Source: Tricholoma matsutake (taxonomy: Eukaryota; Basidiomycota; Agaricomycetes; Agaricales; Tricholomataceae). From it: a stretch of 64,000 bases of DNA. Below are positions 21,744-30,959 of this stretch, piece by piece. The stretch lies in contig AP026542.1 of NCBI GenBank assembly GCA_026075535.2, positions 3,038,001-3,102,000 on the forward strand, in the 5' to 3' direction. The position numbers were made by a program, and so were the translations under genes. The number at the start of each line of letters is the position of its first letter. Position 1 is the stretch's first letter. The notes beneath the pieces were generated by a model that saw only the letters and a list, made by a program, of their open reading frames with translations, did no database searches and was not told where the DNA came from.

Positions 21744-22097
21744 ACTCAGAACTTAACAAACATAATCAAAAGGGGTGGGCAACAGCATTGCCAAAGGTTT
21801 GGTTTGACATCATGAACATGCCAAATGGATCCACTACTGTTTCACCTTTTGTACTCAAGACAGGCTGCTCACCATGTCTGTTACCACCTCTCATCACACC
21901 AACAGACACTGTAGAAGGTGAACACAGCACTCCAGACGAAGCGGATGTCCACACTTTCATTGAAGCAATGGAAGAAGAAACAAACACTGCAAAAGACTGT
22001 CTCCTCACGGCAAAACTACAGCAAGCTCATTTTGCCAACAAGAACCACCTCCCTGACCCTGCATACAAGGTTGGAGACAAAGTGTTGCTTGCGATGG
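21744..22097 (+). pseudogene. pol: Element B integrase C-terminal remnant
   Basis: After about 25 bp of unclear sequence the frame reads KVWFDIMNMPNGSTTVSPFV, then TGCSPCLLPPL, AKLQQAHFANKNH and YKVGDKVLL. This matches the region after the catalytic core in Ty3 integrases (SxFxLRxGRSPRxxPPL ... KxxQAxxANKxR ... VGDxVLLS). It joins directly to an inverted LTR at 22098. RNase H and the DDE core were deleted between 21743 and 21770. Confidence 0.72.
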
Positions 22098-23229
22098 TGA
22101 TGATACTCGACCAGGAAACCCAAACAAAACCCACTATAAGGGCTCGAATGGTATAACACTAGTTAGAGGAAGGTTGCAAGGTGGTACTAAATATCACCAC
22201 TGTAAACCAAGGCTATGAAAACAACTCTAGAGGGTGTGCGATGAAGTTTGATGAGGTTTGAGAGTATTCGAAGCATTGTGATGATGTTTGAGAGAAGTTC
22301 AATAATGATCAAGAGTGTACAAAGCACTGCAATAGCATTCAAGGGAAGTTCAATGAAGTTTGGGAGTGTGCAAAGAGGTGCTATGATGTTTGAAGAGTGT
22401 GCAAAGAGGTGCTATTATGTTCGAAGAGTGTGCAAAGAGATGCGATGATGTTCGAAGAAGTTTGAAGAGGTGCAATGATGTTCGAGAGAAGTTCGAAGGC
22501 CTTTATAGAAGACAAAGACACTTTCGACGATGGCTGAGGATAGACTATAAGGATGTAGAAAGGTGTAGAGAGAGGATAGACAATATGCGATAGTTTTGAG
22601 AAGCTAGTACGAGGAGTTTGAGGAAATTTGGCATAAAACACTGAACTTCGAGACTAAGTTGAGATGCTTGGACTCAAGAGAATAGCTCTTAAATCAGATG
22701 ATTGGTGTGAGAGGATGATGTATTCTGTTCTTCTAAATAGCTAGTACAAGGCTATATATGTTTGGGAGAAGTGATACTAAAAAGGAAATAAAACATGAGG
22801 AATACATGAGGCAAGATATAAAACAATAGAGAATCTTTGGAAATCATAGAATAAATGAAAGAAGATGAGAAGGGAAACATATAGAGTCATGATTTATCAT
22901 GGGTACCTGTCCCCATTGATCCAATATATCATCAAGATATCAAAGTGCCACAATTGCATCCTAAAATCCTGTCATTGTGTCTCCTCCTGTCCAGTGGTGC
23001 TTGATATGTGATGCACTAACTCTTACAAGGTGTGCTGTATGTATCCGAAGGGCAGTGCAATAGGTGTATGGCAGCCAAAGGCATTCAAGATCATTCGAAA
23101 TCGTTTGAAATTGTTTGAAGTAGTTTCGGAGTGGTCTCATGGGGTTCGTAGGGGTTGGGAGCATGCGTGTTGATGTGTTGATGCCTCTGGAGACATTCCC
23201 AGAGCTTAGAGCACACAGTAGACCCATCA
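22098..23229 (-). mobile_element. 3' LTR of Ty3/gypsy element C
   Basis: On the + strand it begins TGATGATACTCGACC and ends GTAGACCCATCA (1,132 bp). Its 5' 110 bp align with the LTR at 7471 despite many differences, and its reverse complement has TGATGGGTC...ATCATCA ends. A polypurine tract abuts it at 23230, so it is the 3' LTR of a - strand element. It is inverted relative to element B. Confidence 0.8.
22360..22500 (-). repeat. Sub-repeats inside the element C LTR
   Basis: Imperfect ~28-33 bp units built on GTGTGCAAAGAG(G/A)TGC and GATGTT(T/C)GAAGA recur about four times. Related TTCGAAG/CATTGTGATG units extend from 22240. LTR-internal tandem repeats of this kind often lie in the promoter region and make LTR length variable. 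Confidence 0.7.
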
Positions 23230-23247
23230 TCCTCCCCCTTACTGAAA
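23230..23247 (-). promoter_or_regulatory. Polypurine tract of element C
   Basis: Read on the - strand, CAGTAAGGGGGAGGA stands immediately before the LTR start TGATGGGTC. This is the expected place of the plus-strand primer. A 17-bp identical copy lies within pol at 26389-26405. Confidence 0.72.
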
Positions 23248-23377
23248 TCCTGACTGTCGCAGTCAGCTGATCAGAGTCATGTGCAAAATGTGTGATCGTG
23301 TTGAAGCTGTAAACAAAACTCAAAAACTTCTTGTTCTCCTTCCTCAACCTCTAAACTCTCAATACTAGCTTTTTGAA

Positions 23378-24718
23378 ATGTCTTTCCTTGCCAAACTCAA
23401 TACTGACATCTTCAACTACGCCAAATCAATGCCTGAGTGCAATGCTGCCAAAGATTTGGACTTTGAAGTGTGGGGGAAGGGTTTTTGTGACAGAATGGTA
23501 TGTTCCTGCATTTGTTTTGTTGTATGGTTGGCTAAAATGTTTGGTCTTAGGCTGAATATGATGAGCTCACCCACGATCTGGGTGAAGAGCACAATCTGGC
23601 TGTTCAAAAGGTTGTTGATGAAGTTTTCAAGCTGTATCAGCCATTGGCCCAGCATGAATGGCTTTCATGGGGTGCTGAGCTATTGTTTTTGGAGTTGCAT
23701 GAAGAGGTGGAACATGAAGATCGAGAAGCTGCTGAGGTGAAAGCATGGGCAGAGGCTGAGGAAGAGGCAAGGCACATTTGAGAGGAGGAGGAACTAGCTT
23801 GAGAGGCAGCAGCTGCTGCTAAGAAGGCAAAACTGGATGATCAGAGGGCCATTCTTGCTGAGGCTCGCAAAATGGTGCTGGGTGAGTTTTGTGCCAAGAC
23901 CCTTTCAAAGGCTGAGTTGTTGTGACAAAACAAGCAACTAGCGGCCAAAGCTAAATCGATTGAGGAGGCCAAGGCAGGGGGTTGAGGATGAGGATGAGGA
24001 TGAGGAAGAGGAGGAGCTACCCATTGTGTGGGTGACTAAACGAAAGGTAGTGGAGATCGAGGGAGGCAAAGATGGGGAGGACGAAGTTGAGGACTCTGTG
24101 GAGTCAAAGTGAGCGAAGTTCACAATGAGCGGACTGCTTGATTTTGAGGGTCTGGTGAGTTTTTGTTTGTTTTTGAAGGGTTTTTGGAGTGCTAATCATT
24201 TCATAGTGTGATCGATGTGCTGGGATGAGATCTCAGCTGTGCTGTGTGGTCGAAGAAGGGGCCACAAAGTGCGTCAAGTGCACCAACACTCTGCAGGGAT
24301 GTTATTGGGAGGGGGTGTTGAGGAAAGGCTTTCGAAAAGGTGAGGTGAGGAAATTCAGGGTTGCGAAAGACATTTTGCAGCCGAAACCAGGCGTGTTTCT
24401 TGTTTGAACTATGCAAATTTTTTCTAACTTTCTGATCGGATTATTTTACCTCTTTGCATTCGAGTTGTCAGGCCAGTTGAGCCAGAGGAGATGGTTGTGG
24501 GACCGTTGAAACTGTCTACACCAAAATCAAAGAACAAAAAGTGGTTGAAAGGGAAAGGCAAAGCAAAGGAGGTATCATCGAATGACAATATCGAGGTCGT
24601 CAGCGATGAATGGGTCGTTCGATGGAAGATGCTTGCGGCCAAATTGGTGCAGAAGAAGGTGGAGATGGAAGTTCTAGGTAGGGAGATAGAACTTTTAGAA
24701 GTTATGATAGAGGAGTAA
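23378..24718 (+). pseudogene. Zn2Cys6-like gene antisense to element C pol (degraded)
   Basis: Exon 1 (23378-23497) encodes MSFLAKLNTDIFNYAK...GKGFCDRM. A 53-bp GT-AG intron ends at 23550. Exon 2 from 23551 is Glu/Ala-rich coiled-coil-like sequence ending in an acidic run. In-frame TGA codons lie at 23779, 23800 and 23923, each where CGA (Arg) fits, and there is a frameshift near 23985. An intron at 24155-24206 is followed by an exon with C-D-R-C ... C-C ... K-C-V-K-C ... G-C-Y-W, spaced like a fungal Zn2Cys6 cluster. A last segment (about 24480-24718) is Lys-rich and ends in a leucine/glutamate helix. The gene lies between the integrase and the 3' LTR of element C, on the opposite strand. 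It could be a captured host gene or an extra antisense ORF of the retroelement. No function is assigned. Confidence 0.55.
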
Positions 24719-24989
24719 AAAGACTTCATTGTATTTTTGTATTTTTCTTTTTCTTTTCAATCTAAATCTTGTGAGTCTCGAAAAAGTAGCAAATAAAAGT
24801 AGAAGAAAAAGAAAAATGAATGAAGAGAATAAGGGAAAGGCTCAGTAGATCATCATGGCTGAAAAACCCTTTTGGAGTTTGTGTGACCACACTATAATGT
24901 GATATTGCGACTTGTATTGTACACTAAAAGAGATCAAGGTCATAGGTAAGTGATCACAAACAAAGAAAGAGAATAATTATTAATTTTCG

Positions 24990-26420
24990 AAGTCCGGAAG
25001 GTCTTTGGGAATATCTTTGTCAATGTTCAAAGTGTTTCAAAGATTTTCGAGATGTTCGGAGTCGATATCGAGGAAGTTTGGCAGCAGGGGAATTGATTTT
25101 TGTGCAAAATATGGAAGGAGTTGGAAGGCTGCAACTTACTGATCCATCGAGTTCGCAGATGATGTAGGCTCCTCCATAGTTTCAATCTATGACGATGAGT
25201 GGACCTAAATATCAAGGTCGCATCTTGTGATTGAGAGATTTCTCAATTTGTGTGTTGCAAAGTAGGACCAGGTTGCCTTTTTTGAAGTCCTAGTTGTGCA
25301 TTGTTCATTTGTGATTGAGTTCAAAACATTTTGCAGCTTCGAGTCAAGCAGTATAGACTTTTGAATAGAGAATTTCGAGGTCAGCTGATCATTTCTGTAG
25401 TGCTATTGCTCTTCAAGCAATGAGATCACTTGTCGATAAGATAGAATCGAGAGGGGGTTGCAAGTATGTTGCTTTGGAGATGTCGAGTGGGATTAGGGGA
25501 TGTGATCCTGTAATTGCGAAGTAAGGAGAGCAACCCATACATCTACGAACCGTAACTCATTCTGCCCAAAACACCGAGTGTGCTCCAGCTGACCATTTAC
25601 TCTGATCTCCATCAACTGCTTTGAATAATGATTGTCAAATATTGAAGTGAGCTCGTTTGACGATTCTGTTCACATGAGAGTTGTAGCTGCTAATTCAAAT
25701 GTGGTTAATGTGATATCATTTTGAAAGGTACTCCAACGCTGCGATGAATGCTGATCCATTATTGCTTATGATTTCATATAGCAAACCCCATCTACAAATG
25801 ATATCTTCAAAGATCCAGTCCCCGAGGGTCATGGCATTTTCTCATCAAAGGTTTTGCCACTCAGGATAAGTCATTATTGAACATCAACCTTGTACGATAT
25901 ACTTGAATCCGCTTGAGGGAGGCATTTGCATGGTATCAATGTAGACTTTGCCAAATAAAGGTGCAGGTGTGGCGATGGTAGGTGGGATAAGGAGATTTTG
26001 AGTTTGTCGTACCTGGCACAGGTGGCAAGTGTGAATATACCATGCGATGTCTGCTTTCATGTTAGGCCACCAGAATTGTAGGGAAATGACAGCTTTCATT
26101 GCAAAGACCATTTTGTGTCCGATATTGTTGTGAGCTGCACGAATGACTTTGAGATGACGTTCAGGAATTGCAATGATTTTGTGAGCTCCATGCAAGTCCT
26201 TCCTCCAAAGTTTGCTGCAATCTAAGAAGAATTTGGTGCAATATCGAATGAAGGTAGCATATTCGGAATCTGATAAATCTGGAGGTCGCACCAAATCCTC
26301 TAACCATTTTTGAATGCGAATTAATCTTTTGTCTTCCTTTTTTGCATTGTTCATTTGTGGGACATCGTTGTAGGTCAGATCCTCCCCCTTACTGAGATCT
26401 GAAGAGAGGGAGAGTGTCAA
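24990..26420 (-). pseudogene. pol: Element C integrase
   Basis: The open part (26420-25884) starts in the linker (SSDLSKGEDLTYNDVP). It then has the zinc-binding domain (HNNIGHKMVFAM, WWPNMKADIAWYI, HTCHLCQV) and the start of the core (FGKVYIDTMQMPPSSGFKYI, first Asp). Downstream fragments in broken frames read LLYEIISNNGSAFIAALEYL (second acid region), ISSYNSHVN-RIVKRAHF (where the usual third acid Glu reads Lys) and ALFKAVDGDQSKWS. A degraded C-terminal domain extends to about 25000. Many stops make it inactive. Confidence 0.82.
26389..26405 (-). promoter_or_regulatory. Second copy of the polypurine tract inside pol
   Basis: ATCCTCCCCCTTACTGA (17 bp) is identical to the sequence at the 3' LTR border (23228-23244). 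On the - strand it reads TCAGTAAGGGGGAGGAT and lies between RNase H and the integrase zinc domain. It also codes for Leu-Ser-Lys-Gly-Glu-Asp. Confidence 0.6.
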
Positions 26421-26423
26421 AAC

Positions 26424-27520
26424 TCAATAGGAAGTGAAGGGTCGAGCCATAATGGGATTGATTTGGTGTACAAAACTGTGAAGACAGTCGATCCAGTCTC
26501 CAAAATCATTTTTGTTATCGAACTGGTCATCTTCATCTTGTGGAGGACGTCTCGAAAGTCCGTCTGGACCATGATGTGTACCTGTGACATGAACTAATGT
26601 GAAGTGAAAAGTGAGGATCAAGACGATCCATTGATTGATGCTAGCGCTAGGTGCGATATCAGGGTTCAAGAGCATGCCTTTGATATACCTTGCGTCAACT
26701 TTGACGATGAGGTTTCGGACCCCTATTAGGTGTTAAGACTATTGGTCTCGACTCAGTCTTGGGTCATGTGTCGCAGTTGGAGACTTTCCAACTGTATCGG
26801 TATCGCACTAGGATGCTTTCCTAGTGTATCGGGCTTCCTGCCTTCACTTGGGTACTTCCTCAAGTCGTCACAGCTATCCATACTCAGAGGCTTTCTGAGT
26901 AGACCATTTGTTTGTGTACATCTGGTTGTCCTGGGTTATGATAACAAAAATTGTAACATTAGGTACAATCGAAGTGCTCTGAGAGCATGATATAGACCAT
27001 AGAGTTCAAGTTTCACTTGCGAAAACCAGGATTCATGGTCATTAAGTGTGATTGAGCCAAATTGACTGTAATATCGTTTTCAAGGGTTGTCAGGGTTGCA
27101 TTGCACGAGAAAGAAGCCAATAGCAATGTATGAAGTATCGACTGATAGGATAACTGGCACATCGGATGAGTAGTTGATAGCGCAAATTGCTGGGGACTTG
27201 CTTCAGGTCTTCCTGTGCTGCAATTTGTTTCAGTCCAAAATCGAAAGGGACATCTTTTTGTGTAAGGTGTATTAGAGCTGTAGCACATTGAGCAAAGTTT
27301 CAAATAAAGATACAACAAACTCCAATAGTTCCTAGAAATGCCTTGACTTCAGTAAGGCTTCGACAAGGCCCCCATTTGCCAACCATTGCGATGTGAGTGG
27401 GATTGGCCATATGACCTTCGATATTGCATTGATGACCTAGAATGATTATTTTGGGGATGCAAAGGTAAAGTTTTGGACCAGAAAATGTTCCTCCGCAATA
27501 CTTCATGCATTGGACTATAT
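26424..27520 (-). pseudogene. pol: Element C RT thumb, connection and RNase H
   Basis: On the - strand, 27506-27310 encodes the RT thumb (IIILGHQCNIEGHMANPTHI, SLTEVKAFLGTIGVCCIFI). Shifted frames then give LIHLTQKDVPFDFG, FGSITLNDHESWFSQVKLEL and YGLYHALRALRLYL (RNase H Glu motif). A solo LTR interrupts here, and the frame resumes with VRNLIVKVDARYIKGMLLNPD (RNase H Asp motif) and LVHVTGTHHGPDGLSRRPP. The order of domains is intact across the insertion. Confidence 0.85.
26731..26958 (+). mobile_element. Solo LTR, Ty1/copia type (228 bp)
   Basis: Begins TGTTAAGACTATTGG and ends AAATTGTAACA, with TG...CA termini. It is flanked by TTAGG on both sides (26726-26730 and 26959-26963), a 5-bp target duplication. 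Removing it restores the RNase H sequence RLYL-GVRNL of element C. Internal inverted motifs occur (ACTAGGATGCTTTCCTAGT). The copia assignment rests on size and the TGTTAAG start and is inferred. Confidence 0.85.
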
Positions 27521-28013
27521 GATTTAGATAGTGTTTTAAGGTCCAGTTCAGTCTGGTTTTTCAACCCCCAAAGGGGCAACCGGGGACCGCAACTGGTCCA
27601 AACCATTGCCCACAAATGGAGGACCACAACCGAACTGAATAGGACCAGTCCTATTCAGTTTGGTTGCCCTCAAAAAACTGGTTGTGACCAGTTTTACTAC
27701 GATTTTTTCTAGTGTAATTAAATTCTATTATACACTCAATAAAACTAATTACATCCACCCTGCAAGCAGGTGCTCGCAGTGGTGGGGGTGTTGCTAATAG
27801 AATACAAAAAGAGAAAAAGAAAAAGAATCCCTACACCTGCAAGGTGCAGGGAGGTGTTCATTGCAACAAAAGAAAAAATAAATAAATAAAACACCCCACA
27901 TGCGAGAGTGGGGTGTCATGGGGTGTCATACATTGTCCACCGGAATTCATTGTGGTTGGCCTCGTCATACATCATAACCCCCCCCCCCCCATTCGTGTTG
28001 TCATTAGTCATCC

Positions 28014-28235
28014 CTGCATTGTCATGAGTTGTCCCTGCATTGTCGTGAGTCATCCCTGCATTGTCGTGAGTCGTCCCTGCATTGTCATGAGTCGTCCCTG
28101 CATTGTCGTGAGTCGTCCCTGCATTGTCATTGTTGTTTGTCATTTGTTGTTTGTCATTTGTTGTCCCTGCATGGTCTCCCTGCATGGTCATTTGTTGTCC
28201 CCGCATCATCGTTTGTTGTCCCCGCATTGGTGTTT
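28014..28235 (+). repeat. ~21-bp minisatellite
   Basis: CATTGTC(A/G)TGAGTC(A/G)TCCCTG recurs about six times from 28017 to 28125. It passes into TTTGTTGTCATTTGTTG and TTGTTGTCCC(C/T)GCAT units to 28230. Long ORFs on either strand here are artefacts of the repeat. Confidence 0.88.
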
Positions 28236-28402
28236 GTTGTGTCTTTGGTGTTGTGTGATGTCACCCCCCTGTTTTTGTTGTCATTAACTCCCCCCTCCCT
28301 GTCATCCATTAACCTCTCCCTGTCATTCATCGGCCCCTCCCTGCATGCGGTGACATGGCATCAGCCATTGTCTCTGACTGCCACTGCCGTTGCTGTCTGG
28401 GA

Positions 28403-28832
28403 CCTGGTACCCATTGCCACCCTGCGAGCAGAGGCTCGCAGCGGTGATGTAGCATATAGATGGGGTTTGGTGGGCCTCAGTGCATAGCATTGTAGCTAGG
28501 CAATGTCATTAGAAAAAGATAAGAACCTAAGAAAAAGATAGTTAGTAAAAGAAAAAAGATTAAACTAAAAAAACGTACTCGATGGCCCAAACGACGACTA
28601 GCATCATTTGGGCCAACCTGGTACCCATTGCCACCCTGCAAGCAGAGGCTCGCAGCAGTGACGTAGCGTATAGATGGGGTTCAGTGGGCCTCAGTGCATA
28701 GCATCGTGGCTAGGTGATGTCGTTAGAAAAAGATAAGAACCTAAGAAAAAGATAGTTAGTAAAAGAAAAAAGATTAAACTAAAAAAACATACTCGATGGC
28801 CCAAATGACGACTAGTGTCATTTGGGCCATCT
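28403..28832 (+). repeat. 215-bp tandem duplication inside hAT-like element 1
   Basis: CCTGGTACCCATTGCCACCC starts both copies, at 28403 and 28618. Each runs through a CTGC(G/A)AGCAGAGGCTCGCAG hairpin, TATAGATGGGGTT, an A-rich block (AAGATAAGAACCTAAG) and GATGGCCCAAA(C/T)GACGACTAG. Divergence is mostly C/T and G/A transitions. Confidence 0.92.
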
Positions 28833-29339
28833 GCTTTGTATTCGTTTGTTAGCGGTGCTTTGGGGAGGTGGGGTCTATGCATTAATGGTGGTGGTGAATG
28901 GGACTGGAGTCATGGGAGTTGTTTGTTGTCATGGGAGTCACCTGGCAAATGGTGCCACTTTTTTTTTTTTTTCAGGAGCACATGACCACATGGTATATAA
29001 GTACCCACCAAATGACCACTTTTCTACCAGGGCTTGTCCCACTATGTTCGATTGTATTATAAGTAGTTATAATTAGTATTATATTAGTTCTGTTTACTTA
29101 CTTATAAGCATGTATATAGTACATCTTATATACTGTGAGAAGACCAGTTGCAACCGATTGCAACCGGTCTTTGAACAGTTTTCAAATATTTACAAAATGA
29201 TGCAACTGGCAACCGTACTGACCCCAAATGGGGGCAACTGCAACTGAAACAAAGACCGGACCGAGGTTCAGTCCAGTTCAGTCCTATGGGCATTTTCAGT
29301 CCTGTAGACTGGACCTTGAAACACTAGATTTAGATTCCT

Positions 29340-30895
29340 GAAATCCCAAACAAACCGTCAAATGCCTGGATTATCAGCAATTGTTCCATAAGATCCTCTG
29401 ACAGTTCGATATTCTGATTTTGGATCCTTAACTGGTGTGTCATCAATGTAGGGGATGGTGATATGAGGGATTTCAGGTTGTAGGATAAATGTTACATCAT
29501 CATGTAAGATTGGAACCAAGTTCATCCAACCCATCAGTAGGGTGACGATTCAAAGTGCTCCAAACAGTGTCTGAAATGTTGTTAGATCTCCAGATGATTC
29601 TGCGACTTTCCTTTTGTCGAATGCGACATATAGGTCCAACATTCCACCACAAGCATGTCTGCCAAATTGTTCAGCTAGATGCTCGGGGATCAGGACAATG
29701 CCAGAGTACTGAATCATTACTTGATTAAGAGGCTCAAGACTGTGAATGATTCGAAGTGATTTCACATCTTTCTTTGCAATGCAAAACCATCACAACTGAT
29801 ACGATGAGTTCCATGACTCATATACTCCTGCTTCTATCTTCTTTTTCAGCATCTCGCAGATCTGTTTGTACAGACCAGGAGGTATAGGGATATTATGTTC
29901 TACCCATGGAGTGTGAGGAATAACAGGGAATTTGATAGGAAGAAAGAAGTCAGGGCGGAAGCTTCCTCATTCTTGTTTGGTCCATGCAAAACCTGTTTTG
30001 TGATTTTGAATAAAATCATGCATAAGCTTTCGTTCTTCTGGCCATAGGAAATCGCCAGGATGGTTTTTGTTGATAATAGCTTTGTGTTCAAGTGTATATT
30101 GGGGAGAAGGGATGAACGATGGGGGGTGAGGATTGAGTTTTGGCATTTTCTCGAGGGGGTTGCCAGTGATTGTTCAAATGATGTGAAATCAATCGGGTAG
30201 TTCAGTAATAACTGGTCAAACTTTCTGTTTGACTGGTTTGTATTTCTTCTTCAAGGCTGCAAAGATTGGGTATATAGAATCGGTTGACAAGACATGGGGA
30301 GGGAAATTGATAGTGGAGTCATGCATAGAGGTGGCTGTCAAGGCCAATAAAGACGTTGCATACTGGCGACTAGCCATTAAATATAAGTTCGCAAGGATCA
30401 AGGAAAAGGAAAAGGGGTTCGAAGAGTTCAAGGAGTCAATATCAGGAATAATTGCAGTGTACTCGATAGTTATAGAGGAATTAGAATGGTCAAAAGAAAT
30501 AATGAGGGCACACTGGTTATTCTCCGAGATTTTATCCTCTAGTTGCAAAAATCCTGGTGAACTACTCTTCTTTGTTGATTAGATCAGGGAATAGTCAGAA
30601 TAGCGCAGGATCATGTCAAGTTCGGATCAAATATAGTTATCGTCTGCGCTTTGTTTTGATAATTCTTGACTGTACTCTCTGTGAAAACGTCGAATGGTCA
30701 TCCGAGCAGAATGTCATATGCTGGATCATGGATGATGTGTATTTGCATATAGAGAGTGATGCTACCAACTTTGCAAGGTACGTTCCATGCTAAACCTAGA
30801 CTCTGGTCAATACCACCATTAGCTGATTGTAGAGGGATGTGTATCAAAGGATCGTATGCGAGACCAAGTTCATGACAGACTTCTTCCGACACTAT
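29340..30895 (-). pseudogene. pol: Element C protease remnant, linker and reverse transcriptase
   Basis: The - strand reads the protease C-terminal half (30892-30698: SEEVCHELGLAYDPLIHIPL, then DPAYDILLG), the linker (30548-30216) and RT. RT motifs are AISYGQKNESLCMILF, SGIVLIPEHLAEQFG, GGMLDLYVAFDKRKVAESSG and, in a broken frame at 29400-29450, YIDDTPVKDPKS with the YIDD catalytic box. The copy is clearly the same family as element B. The protease active-site segment and gag upstream of 30895 are missing, replaced by unrelated gene sequence. Confidence 0.85.
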
Positions 30896-30959
30896 AGAGA
30901 TTGCAAGTCAGAATACCTGTAAACTAGCTGTACTATGGAGATTAGTCACCTTCTTTGCC

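Larger units (their letters stand above)
27529..29326. mobile_element. hAT-like element 1 of the TAGTGTTT family (1,798 bp)
   Basis: Termini are TAGTGTTTTAAGGTCCAGT and, inverted at the right, TAGTGTTTCAAGGTCCAGT. GATTTAGA flanks both ends exactly (27521-27528 and 29327-29334), an 8-bp duplication diagnostic of hAT-type insertion. The subterminal regions repeat (A/T)CTGGTTGTGACCAG-like motifs in both orientations. It carries no transposase. Its middle is filled by satellites (28019-28230), a 215-bp duplication and CTGC(A/G)AGC hairpins, so it is a non-autonomous carrier. It interrupts RT of element C. Confidence 0.92.

Noticed and set aside
28017..28160. Possible CRISPR-like array
   Set aside because: Repeats are contiguous with no unique spacers, and the genome is clearly eukaryotic.
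27916..28487. Long repetitive ORFs on both strands
   Set aside because: Products of the ~21-bp minisatellite with no start context, splice sites or family features.
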